A stretch of DNA of 60,682 nucleotides, taken from contig CAMBEJ010000011.1 of assembly GCA_945865375.1 (NCBI GenBank), positions 1 to 60,682 on the forward strand, in the 5' to 3' direction. The notes under the pieces were generated by a model. The model was given only the letters and a program-made list of their open reading frames with translations, was not told where the DNA came from and did not search any database. Shown piece after piece: positions 1 through 9,342 of the stretch (its first letter is position 1; each line of letters begins with the position of its first letter). A program made the translations under genes and the position numbers. Origin of the DNA: Akkermansia muciniphila. GTDB taxonomy: Bacteria > Verrucomicrobiota > Verrucomicrobiia > Limisphaerales > F1-80-MAGS106.

Positions 1-558
1 GAGCGATTTAAAAGTGTTCTGGTGGATGGATGTGGGGAAGCCTTGCTGACCATGGCCGCTTACATCGACTTGAACCCGGTGCGAGCTGGATTGACCCAGG
101 ACCCAAAGGATTATCGTTGGTGCGGCTACGGCGAAGCGGTGGCTGGCATGCGGATCGCCAAGGAAGGATTCAAGTCTTTTATGAATGCGCGGGATGGAGT
201 CGATGATTCGCTCACGGAGGCAATGGCAACGTATCGAGTCTGGCTTTTTGGACAGGGAGAGCAGAATGAGGGCCTCGATGAGCAGGGCCGGCCCGTGCGC
301 CGTGGGATCGATCCCGAGCGCGTGCGGGAGGTCATCGCCGCCAAGGGCAAGCTTCGGATTCACGATTATGCGCGGTGTCGGGTGCGTTACTTCGTGGAGG
401 GCGCGGTTTTCGGCACGCGAGAGTTTGTGGAGGAGATTTTCCAAACCTATCGCCAACGCTTCAGCTCGAATCGGGAAAGCGGAGCTCGATCCGTGCGAGG
501 TTTGGACGGGCTCGCCATGTTCGTTCTGAGAGATCCGCGGAAGTCGGGCTTCGGGTAG
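1..558 (+). CDS. Y1 (REP-associated, IS200-like) transposase, 3' part
   Basis: The reading frame is open from the window edge, so the 5' end is missing. About 185 codons remain. The motif YIDLNPVRAGL near the start of the visible part, followed by a WCGYGEA segment, is characteristic of the C-terminal half of the Y1 transposase domain in REP-associated tyrosine transposases (RAYTs). These are single-stranded DNA nucleases that move or maintain REP palindromes. The catalytic HUH motif and Tyr would lie upstream and cannot be checked. The tail of about 100 residues is rich in Arg and Glu and may bind DNA. Half of an R1 repeat starts 102 bp after the stop codon, the usual geometry of a RAYT beside its repeat. 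Family assignment is good; the link to R1 is inference. Confidence 0.8.
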   Translation, partial: ERFKSVLVDGCGEALLTMAAYIDLNPVRAGLTQDPKDYRWCGYGEAVAGMRIAKEGFKSFMNARDGVDDSLTEAMATYRVWLFGQGEQNEGLDEQGRPVRRGIDPERVREVIAAKGKLRIHDYARCRVRYFVEGAVFGTREFVEEIFQTYRQRFSSNRESGARSVRGLDGLAMFVLRDPRKSGFG

Positions 559-660
559 AGTGGGCCTGACATGCCCTGTATTGCCATCAGCAACCCAAAA
601 AAAACAGACTCAAGGATCCCACATGTCCTGGCCACTCTCCGCACGGCCCGTGATGGATTA

Positions 661-748
661 TGCCGAGGATTACGATTACGATTACGATTAGGAAAAATGG
701 AGGAATGGGGTTGCGCGTCCAGATCACGATTTCAACCGGTTTTACTGA
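661..748. repeat. R1 repeat, half copy (R1a)
   Basis: This carries three GATTAC hexamers and then about 65 bp ending in GTTTTACTGA. It matches the reverse complement of the left part of the full element at 27213-27402 with only a few changes. The other half of the element is absent. Confidence 0.85.
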
Positions 749-911
749 GGTCTGAGATCAGGAAAATCGGGGATGCGTCCTGCCAAGCTGGGCCTCCGCG
801 CCGGTTTCAAGACGGCTTGATTGCATGACAGTCGGGTCCTCGAACCGCAGCCCGTTAGAATCGGGCAATCGTGCGCTTGGGTCAGCCCTGCCGGCGACTC
901 ATCAGTCATGA
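749..911. other. intergenic, nothing recognised
   Basis: This stretch separates the half R1 repeat from the stop codon of lptB. I see no gene, clear hairpin terminator or further repeat in it. Confidence 0.5.
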
Positions 912-1655
912 CTACAGGTTGAAATCCGGGCCGAGATAGATCTGCCTTGCTCGGGAGTCGTTCACAAGGAATTCGGCGGAACCTTCGCAGAGGACGTGAC
1001 CCTTGTGGATCAGGTAGGCGCGGTCCACCAGCTTGAGGGTTTCACGAACGTTATGATCGGTGATGAGCAGGCCGAGACCTCTGTCGCGGAGTCGGCGGGC
1101 GATTTTTTGCACCTCATAGACGGCGATCGGGTCAATGCCGCTGAATGGTTCATCGAGCAGGAGGAGCTTGGGGCTCGTGACGAGGGCCCGCGTGATTTCG
1201 AGTCGGCGCTTTTCACCTCCGCTGAGTTGGTAAGCGAAGCTTTTGGAAAGCGCGGAGAGATCGAGTTCCTGAAGGAGAGAATTCAGTCGGACAAAGCGTT
1301 CCTGGCGATTGATGTCGAGGGTTTCGAGGATCGCGAGGATGTTTTGTTCGACCGTCAGCTTTCGGAAGACGGAGGGTTCCTGGGTGAGGTAGCCGATGCC
1401 GATGCGAGCACGTTGGTGCATGGCGAGGCCTGTGATATTCTGCCCGAGGAAATTGACAGAGCCTTCGTCAGGTCTTACCAGCCCCACGACCATGTTAAAG
1501 GTGGTGGTTTTGCCCGCGCCGTTCGGGCCAAGCAGACCGACAATTTCGCCCGGTTTCACATCGATGGACACGCCCCCCACGACCGTGCGCTGGCGGTAGG
1601 ACTTGAAGAGTTTAGTCGTGCTGAGCAGATCGTTTTCCGAAGTTCGGGTGGTCAT
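912..1655 (-). CDS. lptB: LPS export ABC transporter ATP-binding protein LptB
   Basis: A 247-residue ABC ATPase that would power extraction of lipopolysaccharide from the inner membrane with LptFG. Visible motifs are Walker A GPNGAGKT (residues 43-50), the Q-loop Gln at 92, the signature LSGGE (144-148), Walker B LLLLDEP (164-170) and a switch His in LLITDH. LSGGEKRRLEI and the SGIDP segment after Walker B are typical of LptB rather than of amino-acid importers. The length matches the family. It lies 34 bp downstream of an LptA/OstA-like gene and after kdsA on the same strand, an order known from many Gram-negative genomes and consistent with one LPS operon. Confidence 0.93.
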   Translation of the reverse strand: MTTRTSENDLLSTTKLFKSYRQRTVVGGVSIDVKPGEIVGLLGPNGAGKTTTFNMVVGLVRPDEGSVNFLGQNITGLAMHQRARIGIGYLTQEPSVFRKLTVEQNILAILETLDINRQERFVRLNSLLQELDLSALSKSFAYQLSGGEKRRLEITRALVTSPKLLLLDEPFSGIDPIAVYEVQKIARRLRDRGLGLLITDHNVRETLKLVDRAYLIHKGHVLCEGSAEFLVNDSRARQIYLGPDFNL

Positions 1656-1689
1656 GCGTCGAGTGAGGGAATGGCGGCCTCTGTTGGCT

Positions 1690-3726
1690 TCAGGGGATGC
1701 GCCGGGGCTTCACTTCAGGCGCTGTGAAGACGCCACCTGGAAGGAGGATGTCCACAGCGCCTTCATTTGTCAGCTTGTCTTCTTTGAGATCCAGGATGAG
1801 AACGGCATTTTTGGCACCCCGGATATCACCTTTCGAGGCGGTGTTCACCGTGGGCGATCCCGTGAGCTTAAGCATCTCCGACTGGGCGTCGTAAACGAGT
1901 AGATCCCCTGCGGCGCGTGAGCTGTTTTGGACAAGCGTGACGTTTTCGACGGCCTGGATCATGGTGATTTGGTTTGCCGGCGAGGAGACTTTGAGCTCCA
2001 GTTTTTGGCACGAGAGCTTCCAGGGCGCGGCGGAGCTGGCGATGCTGGAAAAGTAATTGAGCTTTCGAGGTGTCGTCGTCGGGGATGGAGTGGGGGTGTC
2101 CGGGGCTGGGGGTTTGGTTTCGAAGTGCTCAAGGATCACATTGCCGAAGGCTTCCACATTTTCGATTTGGTTATCATTTGGATTGAGTTGAAAATGAAGC
2201 TTGGAGCATTCCATCCGCCATTCTGGATTGATGATTTGAACTCCACCCTCAAAGTCCGCATTCCCGGGGCGAATGGCGTAGCGGTCGGAGACAATTTCCA
2301 CATGATCAGCGCCGAATCCGAACCGTTGAGCTGGGCGCGGCTTGGTCTTTGTTTGGGGGTTGATGTCGGTGGAGCTTTGAAAAACAATCCTGGCTGACGC
2401 GTTATTGCTGGCCTGGAAAGTTTTTTGATCCGTGTGGATCCAAATCACTTCGGCTTTGCCGGAGTAGAGTTTCGTGCTCCATTCGGTGGTGTCTCGTAGC
2501 TGGATTTGGTTGGCGTTGGCTCCTTTGAGCCAGTAGTTGAGGTGTTGACCCTTGGCGCTGATGGTTTGGTCGCGTTCCCTCATCCGGATGCTGACGTTCC
2601 CGCTTCCTTCGAGCTTCTGGAGCGAGTTATGGGTGGGCTCGATGTCGCCGCGCAGACTGTTGCAGTCGAGATGCAGCCGATCGCCTTGAGTGGCGGAGAC
2701 GGTGTTGGTGAGGTGAATGAACCCTGGCTCAAAAGTTCCCTCGCCGAACCTGAATTCAAGGGGGGATAGAGCGCGCTGTGCCCGGGCGCCATTTGTTGAA
2801 TTGCTGGGCAAAAAGGCTTTATCCAGAGCCTCCATTGGATCGTTCAATTGAGCGAACCCATTTCCAAACGCTTCGAACCGATTGAGACGCGGGTGCAGCG
2901 TGAGGGTGTCGGCATGGCCCGCCGCCGCAGGCAGAGACCAACGGGGCTGTTGGGTGATTTCGATCACATCGTTTTTCGGGTCAGTTCCAAATTTGTAGAC
3001 TCCTTGTTCACCCTGAATTCTATTGGTCTGGTTGTTTGCGACCACTTCCACGAGGAGATTGGTGTGGGCGTAGATCGCCTCGAGCCGGTTGGTTTCGGTC
3101 ATCAACACTGCCGAGAGCCTCTCGGTCTGCAAGGTGAGCCCGATCTTATCCGTGAGCAACACCGAGTGCTGGTAGAGGGCGATCCGGGTTTTTGATGAAA
3201 ATTCGAATTGTTTGGAAGTGACCCAATAGCGTGAGGGCTCGGGCGGAGAGATGTCAGAAGGTGACGCGTGGGCATTTGTGAACGGGAGTCTTGCAGGGAT
3301 CTTGATAACGCTCCGCACAGCGTTGGAGATAAAAATACTGGTGTTGGTCTGCGCCAAAAGAAAACCAGTTCCCTCGAGAGATATCTCATCGGAGCCGAGG
3401 TCGAGTTTGACGCCTTTGTCTGAGTAGATGCTTTGTGAGGAGTTGTGGATGGAGCATTCTGGGGCGCGGATGAGGAGATTTGTGAGCCGCGTTGAGTGGG
3501 TGTAAACGAACCCCATCCACACCAGACCTTTGAGATGGGAAAATTCCTTGGACCGCTGAGCTTCCTCGACGCTTAGCAAAGATTCGAGCCTGTTTTGCCG
3601 GTCGAATTTTGGGATCTTGACGCCTTTACCGCTCAGTCCTTCCAGAATTTGGGCGTGAATGGGAAATGAGAAACAGGCGGCTATCAGCCAGGCAACGAGG
3701 AATGCCGGAGGAACAGCAATTCTCAT
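1690..3726 (-). CDS. LptA/OstA-like LPS transport periplasmic protein (long form)
   Basis: A 678-residue exported protein. The start is the ATG giving MRIAVPPAFLVAW, which begins a clear signal peptide ending near FPIHAQ; longer readings have no signal. The body is rich in beta strands of the OstA/LptA type, with recurring units such as 'DHVEIVSDRYAIRPGNADFE' and later 'LELKVSSPANQITMIQAVEN', each describing a strand-turn-strand jelly-roll repeat. LptA is normally about 180 residues, so this is a multi-repeat version, perhaps spanning the periplasm by itself. It sits between kdsA and lptB, which supports a role in LPS export. The start codon lies inside a sequence resembling an R4 repeat end. 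The family call is good; the exact role (LptA or LptC-like) is uncertain. Confidence 0.75.
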   Translation of the reverse strand: MRIAVPPAFLVAWLIAACFSFPIHAQILEGLSGKGVKIPKFDRQNRLESLLSVEEAQRSKEFSHLKGLVWMGFVYTHSTRLTNLLIRAPECSIHNSSQSIYSDKGVKLDLGSDEISLEGTGFLLAQTNTSIFISNAVRSVIKIPARLPFTNAHASPSDISPPEPSRYWVTSKQFEFSSKTRIALYQHSVLLTDKIGLTLQTERLSAVLMTETNRLEAIYAHTNLLVEVVANNQTNRIQGEQGVYKFGTDPKNDVIEITQQPRWSLPAAAGHADTLTLHPRLNRFEAFGNGFAQLNDPMEALDKAFLPSNSTNGARAQRALSPLEFRFGEGTFEPGFIHLTNTVSATQGDRLHLDCNSLRGDIEPTHNSLQKLEGSGNVSIRMRERDQTISAKGQHLNYWLKGANANQIQLRDTTEWSTKLYSGKAEVIWIHTDQKTFQASNNASARIVFQSSTDINPQTKTKPRPAQRFGFGADHVEIVSDRYAIRPGNADFEGGVQIINPEWRMECSKLHFQLNPNDNQIENVEAFGNVILEHFETKPPAPDTPTPSPTTTPRKLNYFSSIASSAAPWKLSCQKLELKVSSPANQITMIQAVENVTLVQNSSRAAGDLLVYDAQSEMLKLTGSPTVNTASKGDIRGAKNAVLILDLKEDKLTNEGAVDILLPGGVFTAPEVKPRRIP

Positions 3727-3827
3727 TTTAAAAAATGTGGGGCAAGCCTCCGATCTGCCGGTTCGTGGAGTGTCCCACTCCAAGCGGGGACAGAGGCCCT
3801 CGCGACTGGCAGACCTGGAGTTTGAGA

Positions 3828-4658
3828 TCATCGCTTTGCTGTTCTGATGAGCCGATGGATTTGGACGGCTTCCGACATCAGACTCTTCATCTTGGCCAAC
3901 GGGATCATGTTAGGCCCGTCGCTGAGCGCGTTGTCGGGGTCGGGATGGGTTTCGATGAACAGTCCGTCGGCACCGGCTGCGATCGCAGCACGGGCAAGCA
4001 CCGGGGCGAACTGCCGTTCGCCTGAAGACTTGTCCCCGGCTCCACCGGGAAGCTGTACTGAGTGGGTGGCGTCGAAGACCACTGGGAAACCGAACTCGCG
4101 CATGAGGGAGATGGAGCGCATATCCGCCACGAGATTTTGGTAGCCGAATGTGGTTCCGCGTTCGGTGAGAAGAAGGCGTGACTGACCCCCTCTTTCCCCC
4201 GCTTTCCTCGCAACCTGTCCCATTTCAGAGGGGGAGAGGAACTGTCCTTTTTTGATGTTCACGATTCTTCCCGTGGCGGCGGCAGCCAAAACGAGGTCTG
4301 TTTGACGGCACAACAACGCCGGGATTTGGAGGATGTCAACGACCTGGGCGACACGGGCGCACTGCTCCTCGGTATGCACATCGGTGAGCACGGCAACGTC
4401 CAGGGATTCCTTGACCTGGCGCAGGATTGCCAAGCCACGTTCGATGCCTGGCCCGCGGTAGGACTTTGGCGACGTGCGGTTGGCCTTGTCAAAACTGGCC
4501 TTGAACACAAACGGGATGCCGAGTGAGGCGCAGAGATTTTTCAAGGAGCGACCGATGCGCAAGCAGAGCCCGGCATCCTCGATCACGCAAGGGCCTGCGA
4601 TGAGGAAAAGCTGCTTCCGTGATGAAAGCGACAACCACAGGCTGTTTGTTGAGGTCAT
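3828..4658 (-). CDS. kdsA: 3-deoxy-8-phosphooctulonate synthase (KDO-8-phosphate synthase)
   Basis: KdsA condenses phosphoenolpyruvate with arabinose 5-phosphate to make KDO 8-phosphate, the committed step to the LPS inner core. The N-terminal [12 protein letters not shown], the [11 protein letters not shown] segment, LTDVHT, and the C-terminal [13 protein letters not shown] are all diagnostic. The protein is 276 residues from the ATG at 4658, which leaves 10 bp after the stop codon of the SNF2 gene. An upstream TTG at 4721 would add 21 residues and overlap that gene, and looks less likely. The downstream LptA-like and lptB genes continue the LPS theme. Confidence 0.94.
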   Translation of the reverse strand: MTSTNSLWLSLSSRKQLFLIAGPCVIEDAGLCLRIGRSLKNLCASLGIPFVFKASFDKANRTSPKSYRGPGIERGLAILRQVKESLDVAVLTDVHTEEQCARVAQVVDILQIPALLCRQTDLVLAAAATGRIVNIKKGQFLSPSEMGQVARKAGERGGQSRLLLTERGTTFGYQNLVADMRSISLMREFGFPVVFDATHSVQLPGGAGDKSSGERQFAPVLARAAIAAGADGLFIETHPDPDNALSDGPNMIPLAKMKSLMSEAVQIHRLIRTAKR

Positions 4659-4668
4659 GGGGCGGGGA

Positions 4669-7600
4669 TCAGTCTTCGGAGAAGAGGTATTCGAGATCGG
4701 ATCCAGTGAGATTCCTGGCAAAGCCTTCTTCGCCGAGCACGTCGCTGATGGCTTGCGCTTTGCGCTGTTGGAGCTCCCAGATTTTTTCCTCGACGGTGCC
4801 GGGGGCGATCAGGCGGTAGGCGTTGACGGTCTGCGTTTGGCCGATGCGATGGGAACGATCGATAGCTTGGGCCTCGACGGCGGGGTTCCACCAGGGATCG
4901 TAGAGGATGACGTAACTGGCTGTGGTGAGGTTGAGTCCGGTGCCGGCTGCGCGGAGGCTCAAAAGGAAGACGGCAGCGTTCGGATCTTCCTGGAAGGCAT
5001 TGACGGTTTCCTGTCTGTTCTTGGTTTCACCGGTGAGGATGTGCGTGGGGATCTGGCGCGCTTTGCATTCGTTTTCGAGGAGGTTGAGCATTTGCACGAA
5101 CTGGCTGAAGAGGAGAACCTTTTGGCCTTCGGCGATGAGCGGTTCGAGGAGTTCAAAAAGAGTCTCGGTTTTGCCTGACTGCGAGTCGTTGCCGACGAGC
5201 TGGGGGTGGCAGCAGATTTGGCGCAGCCTCGTGAGGGCTGCCAGGACATGGAGTTTGCTTTTTTGAATGCCTTTTTCCGCGACCGCTTTCATAACCTGCT
5301 CGCGGCTTCGGCGGAGTTCGGCGAGGTAGAGTTTCCGCTGGTCTTCTCCGAGATCGCAGTCGCGTCGTTGTTCGATGCGGTCGGGCAGATCCTTGGCAAC
5401 CTGTTGTTTGAGCCGACGCATGAGGATGGGCCGGAGTTTTGAAGCTAATGTTCGACGCGCGATGCGTTGGTCGAGCTGTGCTTCCTCGCCTCGCGACTCA
5501 TATTTGTCGCTGAACTCAGATTGATTACCGAGGTAGCCTGGCTGGATAAAGTCCACGATGCTCCAGAGGTCTAGCATCCGGTTTTCCAGGGGTGTGCCTG
5601 TGAGGGCGAGGCGGTGATCAGCCTTGAGTTGTTTGACAGACTGAGTGATTTGGGCATCTGGGTTTTTGATGAACTGAGCTTCGTCGAGGATGACTGCGGC
5701 GAAGGAGAATTTTTGAAGCGCTTCAAGGTCGCGTCGGAGGAGGGCGTAATTTGTGACGATGATATCGTGCTGGGGAATCTGTTTTCGGAGGTTGTGTCGC
5801 GCGGCCCCGCTTTCGAGGATCAGGACTTTCAAGTGTGGGGTGAACCGATTTGATTCGCGTTGCCAGTTGTGAAGGACCGACGCCGGGCAGATGACCAGCA
5901 CAGGACGGGGATTGAGCCCGCTTTGTTCGCGCATCCACGCGATCCAGGCGAGTGTTTGAAGGGTTTTTCCGAGGCCCATGTCATCGGCCAGAACGCCACC
6001 CAGGTTGATGCGGCTGAGGTGGCAGAGGAAGTTGAATCCCTCTTTTTGGTAAGGACGGAGCTCAGCCTGGACCGAGTCCGGTGTTTTGATTTCGGGGATG
6101 CCGGAAAAGTTCACTAGTTTTTGCCGGAGCAAAGCAACCTGGCCTTTGTTTGAAAATCGATTCAAGGACTCCTCATCCATGTGAGACGCGTGGGCCATGG
6201 AGACCTTTTGAGGGTCGTTACAAAGGAGCTCGATGCCCAGGTCGGCGAGGGTTTCCTTTGCGTCATGCACGGCATCCCGGTCTAGTTCGATCCAGCCGCT
6301 GTCTGGCAGTTTGACGAACCGACCTGTCGCCGTTTGGAGCCTGGCGAGGTCAGCGGGGCTGAGTTTCATCCCCTCCTGTTCCCACTCCGCGGAGACGGAG
6401 AGCCAGTCGATGCCGCTGCCGTGCAGGACAATTTTTGGGCGCAATTGGCGTGGGTTGAGGAAAAGTCTGTGGAAGGAAGGGTTGCCGAGATAAAGAGCTT
6501 CCTTAGGCTTGTCTGGCCAGGTCAGCGCGAGGCTGTTGAGAAAGTTTTCATTGGCGTCGCCGACCCATAGTCCTGGTTCCGGAGTGAACCAATCGAGGCG
6601 GCGAAGCCAATGCGTGGCGGCCTCGAGGCGGGGGTCCTCGAGGATCTCGGGCTTCCCGTCGGCTGCGAGTTTTGATTCCGTTTTCTGCCATTCATGGCCA
6701 TTCCACTGCCACATGAGGTCTTGTTTGTCGTCTTTGGCCAGGAGACGCAGGTGGACAGTGTCCTCGTTGAGCTGAAAAACGAACTGTGGCAGAGCGCTGC
6801 GAACCGTGCAGAGCTTGTCCCAGTCTCCTCCCATGGATCCCTTTGTTTTCCGAAGGTGTGTGAGCAGTCTGTGGCTGATTCTGCGCACGGAGATGGAAGG
6901 CTTTTGGTTCCAGAACTCCAGCAATTCGGTTGGCGGCATGGAGGGAAGGATGTGAAAGCTGGGCTCCTTGAGCAGGAGAGTCGGGGTTCCGGCGAAGAGT
7001 TTGACGTCGCCCAGGCCGACATGCTGACCATCGGGAAGCTCAAGCCCATGGGACAAGCATAGATCGTTCTGGTTGGATTGCAGCGAGGGAACCCACCGGG
7101 CAATCTGTCCTCCGAAAGTCAGCGTGCGATGGCTGTCACTCGCGCGCAGGCGGTTGGTTTGGCCCCAGCGAGCGAGCCATTCCAGCAGCTCGCGGCCGTT
7201 GAGGACCAGTTCATCGCGTTTATCGGTGGGTGTGTAAAGCTCACCCAGCCACTGGATGAACTGCCAGTCGGCGTGTGAGAAAAGCTCTTGTTCGTGGGTG
7301 GAACGGCTTGAGATCTCCACGATTTCACCGATGGCCCGCTGCTTTTCACCGGTTCTGGGCTTGGAGATGATCACGCGGACCAGGAGGTTGTGGAGGTGCG
7401 GGGTTTGGTCGAGGGCAGTCACCTGGCAAAGCACCTGGACGGAGGCGCGAGGAGCGTCGAGGTGGGTTGGAGTGGGGGGCATGAGCCAAGCTTCCAACAG
7501 GTCCGCCGCAGAATTCTCCTTTTCGGCTTCTTCGACCGCTGCGAAGCGTTCGAAATTGGCGTAGGCAACCAATTCGGTGGGGAGGGGTCTGTTGATTTTT

Positions 7601-7929
7601 AAAAAGAGAAGCGCCGTTTCTTCAAGTCGCGCCCTGCCTTTGGCACCCATCAGGCGGGGCCACCAATCGGTGCTCGAGAAGTCTTTGCGAGAGAGAGAGA
7701 TCTTTTCGAAGTAATCCTCGAGAAGGAGCCAAGCTCGCTGGGAATCGGCACAGTTCGCGAACAACTGAAGAATTTCCGTTCGTTCGCTTATTGAAGCTTT
7801 TGAGTCGGCGAGCTCTCGGCGCAGGTCGGCGAGGGCTCCGTAGGTTTTATCGAGCACGCCATGGTGGGCATCGTATTTTGTGCTCGTGAGGCGTGGGGTT
7901 CGACCGTTTTTGTTGGCTGCTCTAGACAT
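4669..7929 (-). CDS. SNF2/Rad54-family helicase-like ATPase
   Basis: A 1086-residue Swi2/Snf2 ATPase, a double-stranded DNA translocase. The N-terminal roughly 600 residues are a group-specific region without a motif I recognise. The ATPase core starts near residue 630 ([12 protein letters not shown]), with Walker A DDMGLGKT near 650, Walker B DEAQ near 750, and TGTPLENR shortly after. The second lobe ends with the motif HRIGQ near 1025. Its stop lies just before kdsA, so it may head the kdsA-lptB run, although its function is unrelated to LPS. Its targets are unknown; similar proteins occur widely in Verrucomicrobiota, and defence functions are known for some SNF2 proteins, but no defence neighbour is present here. 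Confidence 0.9.
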   Translation of the reverse strand: MSRAANKNGRTPRLTSTKYDAHHGVLDKTYGALADLRRELADSKASISERTEILQLFANCADSQRAWLLLEDYFEKISLSRKDFSSTDWWPRLMGAKGRARLEETALLFLKINRPLPTELVAYANFERFAAVEEAEKENSAADLLEAWLMPPTPTHLDAPRASVQVLCQVTALDQTPHLHNLLVRVIISKPRTGEKQRAIGEIVEISSRSTHEQELFSHADWQFIQWLGELYTPTDKRDELVLNGRELLEWLARWGQTNRLRASDSHRTLTFGGQIARWVPSLQSNQNDLCLSHGLELPDGQHVGLGDVKLFAGTPTLLLKEPSFHILPSMPPTELLEFWNQKPSISVRRISHRLLTHLRKTKGSMGGDWDKLCTVRSALPQFVFQLNEDTVHLRLLAKDDKQDLMWQWNGHEWQKTESKLAADGKPEILEDPRLEAATHWLRRLDWFTPEPGLWVGDANENFLNSLALTWPDKPKEALYLGNPSFHRLFLNPRQLRPKIVLHGSGIDWLSVSAEWEQEGMKLSPADLARLQTATGRFVKLPDSGWIELDRDAVHDAKETLADLGIELLCNDPQKVSMAHASHMDEESLNRFSNKGQVALLRQKLVNFSGIPEIKTPDSVQAELRPYQKEGFNFLCHLSRINLGGVLADDMGLGKTLQTLAWIAWMREQSGLNPRPVLVICPASVLHNWQRESNRFTPHLKVLILESGAARHNLRKQIPQHDIIVTNYALLRRDLEALQKFSFAAVILDEAQFIKNPDAQITQSVKQLKADHRLALTGTPLENRMLDLWSIVDFIQPGYLGNQSEFSDKYESRGEEAQLDQRIARRTLASKLRPILMRRLKQQVAKDLPDRIEQRRDCDLGEDQRKLYLAELRRSREQVMKAVAEKGIQKSKLHVLAALTRLRQICCHPQLVGNDSQSGKTETLFELLEPLIAEGQKVLLFSQFVQMLNLLENECKARQIPTHILTGETKNRQETVNAFQEDPNAAVFLLSLRAAGTGLNLTTASYVILYDPWWNPAVEAQAIDRSHRIGQTQTVNAYRLIAPGTVEEKIWELQQRKAQAISDVLGEEGFARNLTGSDLEYLFSED

Positions 7930-8046
7930 TGAAAGTGGGGACTGAAAGAACTGATTGATGATAACTCGGATTTGGGAGTGCTTGAGAACTTGTTCGAGGC
8001 TGGTCCGGGCTGAGGCCCGAGCCTCAGGGGCACCGCACCGTCGGGT

Positions 8047-9285
8047 TCAGACTTTTCCGATCCATTTTCGATCTTCCCAAATGGCTTTGATGGAGACCCA
8101 GTTGCGGGGGTCTATCACATGTTTGGCGGCCTGGATGAAATTTCCCTTTTTCAAACTTTGATAGGCGTCACTGGCATTGATGGCCACGTGTTGGAGGATG
8201 CTGGGATCACGATAACAATCAATCATGCATCGCGTGCAACCATCGCGTATGAGTTTGGATTGATCGAATTCATAGATATTACACATGGGCGTTTCCCAGA
8301 AATGGCATCGGTAAAGGTCCAAGTTCCAGTCCAGATAGAAATACTTATGGCCGCCGAGGCAAACGAAGCGCTCGGGTTGTCCTTTCAGGTGCCGCTGCAT
8401 CTCGGTGAGGGACTCGGTTGGATTAACCACAGGGAAGCCGCTGCGGCGCTTCATTTCTTTGATTTTTTCGAACACGCCGATGAGTTCCTCGGTGGAATAA
8501 TTGACGAGATTGGAATCGCTAAAGCTCAGGTAGCTGGACTTGAGGTTGGTAAGGGGATAGCTGAATGTGCAGCTGTTAAAACCAAGTTCCTCGAGGAAGG
8601 GGGGCAATTTTTCGTAATCATCGATGAGTTTGCTGGCGGTCACGCTGGCGGTTGTCTGAATCCCGAGGTCAGCAAAGCTGGCATTGGCTTTCTTGATTTT
8701 ACGGCAGACATCGGGCAGCCCTCTGTTTTTTTCATGGCGCACGATGTCATGGGAGTCGATGGACATGATGACGCTGCTGAGGCCATCGTTTGCGAGAGAT
8801 CGCATGTTCTGATCCGTCCAGAGAGAGCCGTTGGTACAGATCATGGGGTGGATTCCGCGTTCAGCCGCGTATCGCACCATCGGTCCGAGATCTTTGTGGA
8901 CGAGGGGTTCACCCCCGACGAACAGGATGTAGCCGATATGGTTTTTCAAGGCGATGTCGATCACATCCCTGGCTTCCTTGAGGGAGACGCTGTGCCGTCG
9001 TTTTGGATCGAACTTATCGACTGCAAAGCCACAGAAGTCACATTTTGCGTTGCAAACGTTGGTGATGGCGAACTGGAGGTAGCCTGGGCCTCCATTCGCG
9101 AGAACACTGGTTGCGAGTTTGAAGAGCCCTTGTTTGGGGCGCTTCACAGGGGGTTGGGAAACGCTGGTGGTGGGACCAGCGGGCAACGTTCCGGGCAGCA
9201 TGTCTAAGGTCGTTCGAGTCATTCTATAATCTCCAGCATACTGTAAGTCTCGGAGGACGGAGGCAATCATTTCTTTTTCAAACAT
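8047..9285 (-). CDS. radical SAM/SPASM-type protein
   Basis: A 412-residue radical S-adenosylmethionine enzyme. The CxxxCxxC iron-sulfur motif is C78-NAK-C82-DF-C85, followed by GGEP (FVGGEPLVH), the SAM-binding signature. The C-terminal third has further cysteines (C-HFWETPM-C, then CTRCMIDC) that fit an auxiliary SPASM-like cluster. The general layout resembles the HpnH/MoaA-like group, but no hopanoid or molybdopterin gene is adjacent, so I give no substrate. It is divergently oriented to msrP with 57 bp between the two starts. Confidence 0.8.
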   Translation of the reverse strand: MFEKEMIASVLRDLQYAGDYRMTRTTLDMLPGTLPAGPTTSVSQPPVKRPKQGLFKLATSVLANGGPGYLQFAITNVCNAKCDFCGFAVDKFDPKRRHSVSLKEARDVIDIALKNHIGYILFVGGEPLVHKDLGPMVRYAAERGIHPMICTNGSLWTDQNMRSLANDGLSSVIMSIDSHDIVRHEKNRGLPDVCRKIKKANASFADLGIQTTASVTASKLIDDYEKLPPFLEELGFNSCTFSYPLTNLKSSYLSFSDSNLVNYSTEELIGVFEKIKEMKRRSGFPVVNPTESLTEMQRHLKGQPERFVCLGGHKYFYLDWNLDLYRCHFWETPMCNIYEFDQSKLIRDGCTRCMIDCYRDPSILQHVAINASDAYQSLKKGNFIQAAKHVIDPRNWVSIKAIWEDRKWIGKV

Positions 9286-9342
9286 CCGCTCGCGTCAGAT
9301 TTTTGGTGGAATTTTTGTTGGGAGTGGGGCAGGTTGGGGGAC

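Noticed and set aside
996-1727. Plus-strand 243-codon frame
   Set aside because: Complement of lptB; no recognisable domain.
4659-4721. Upstream TTG start for kdsA
   Set aside because: It would overlap the SNF2 gene and add residues not typical of KdsA; the ATG at 4658 fits the family N-terminus.
8119-9207. Plus-strand 362-codon frame
   Set aside because: It is the complement of the radical SAM gene, which has clear motifs; the plus frame has none.
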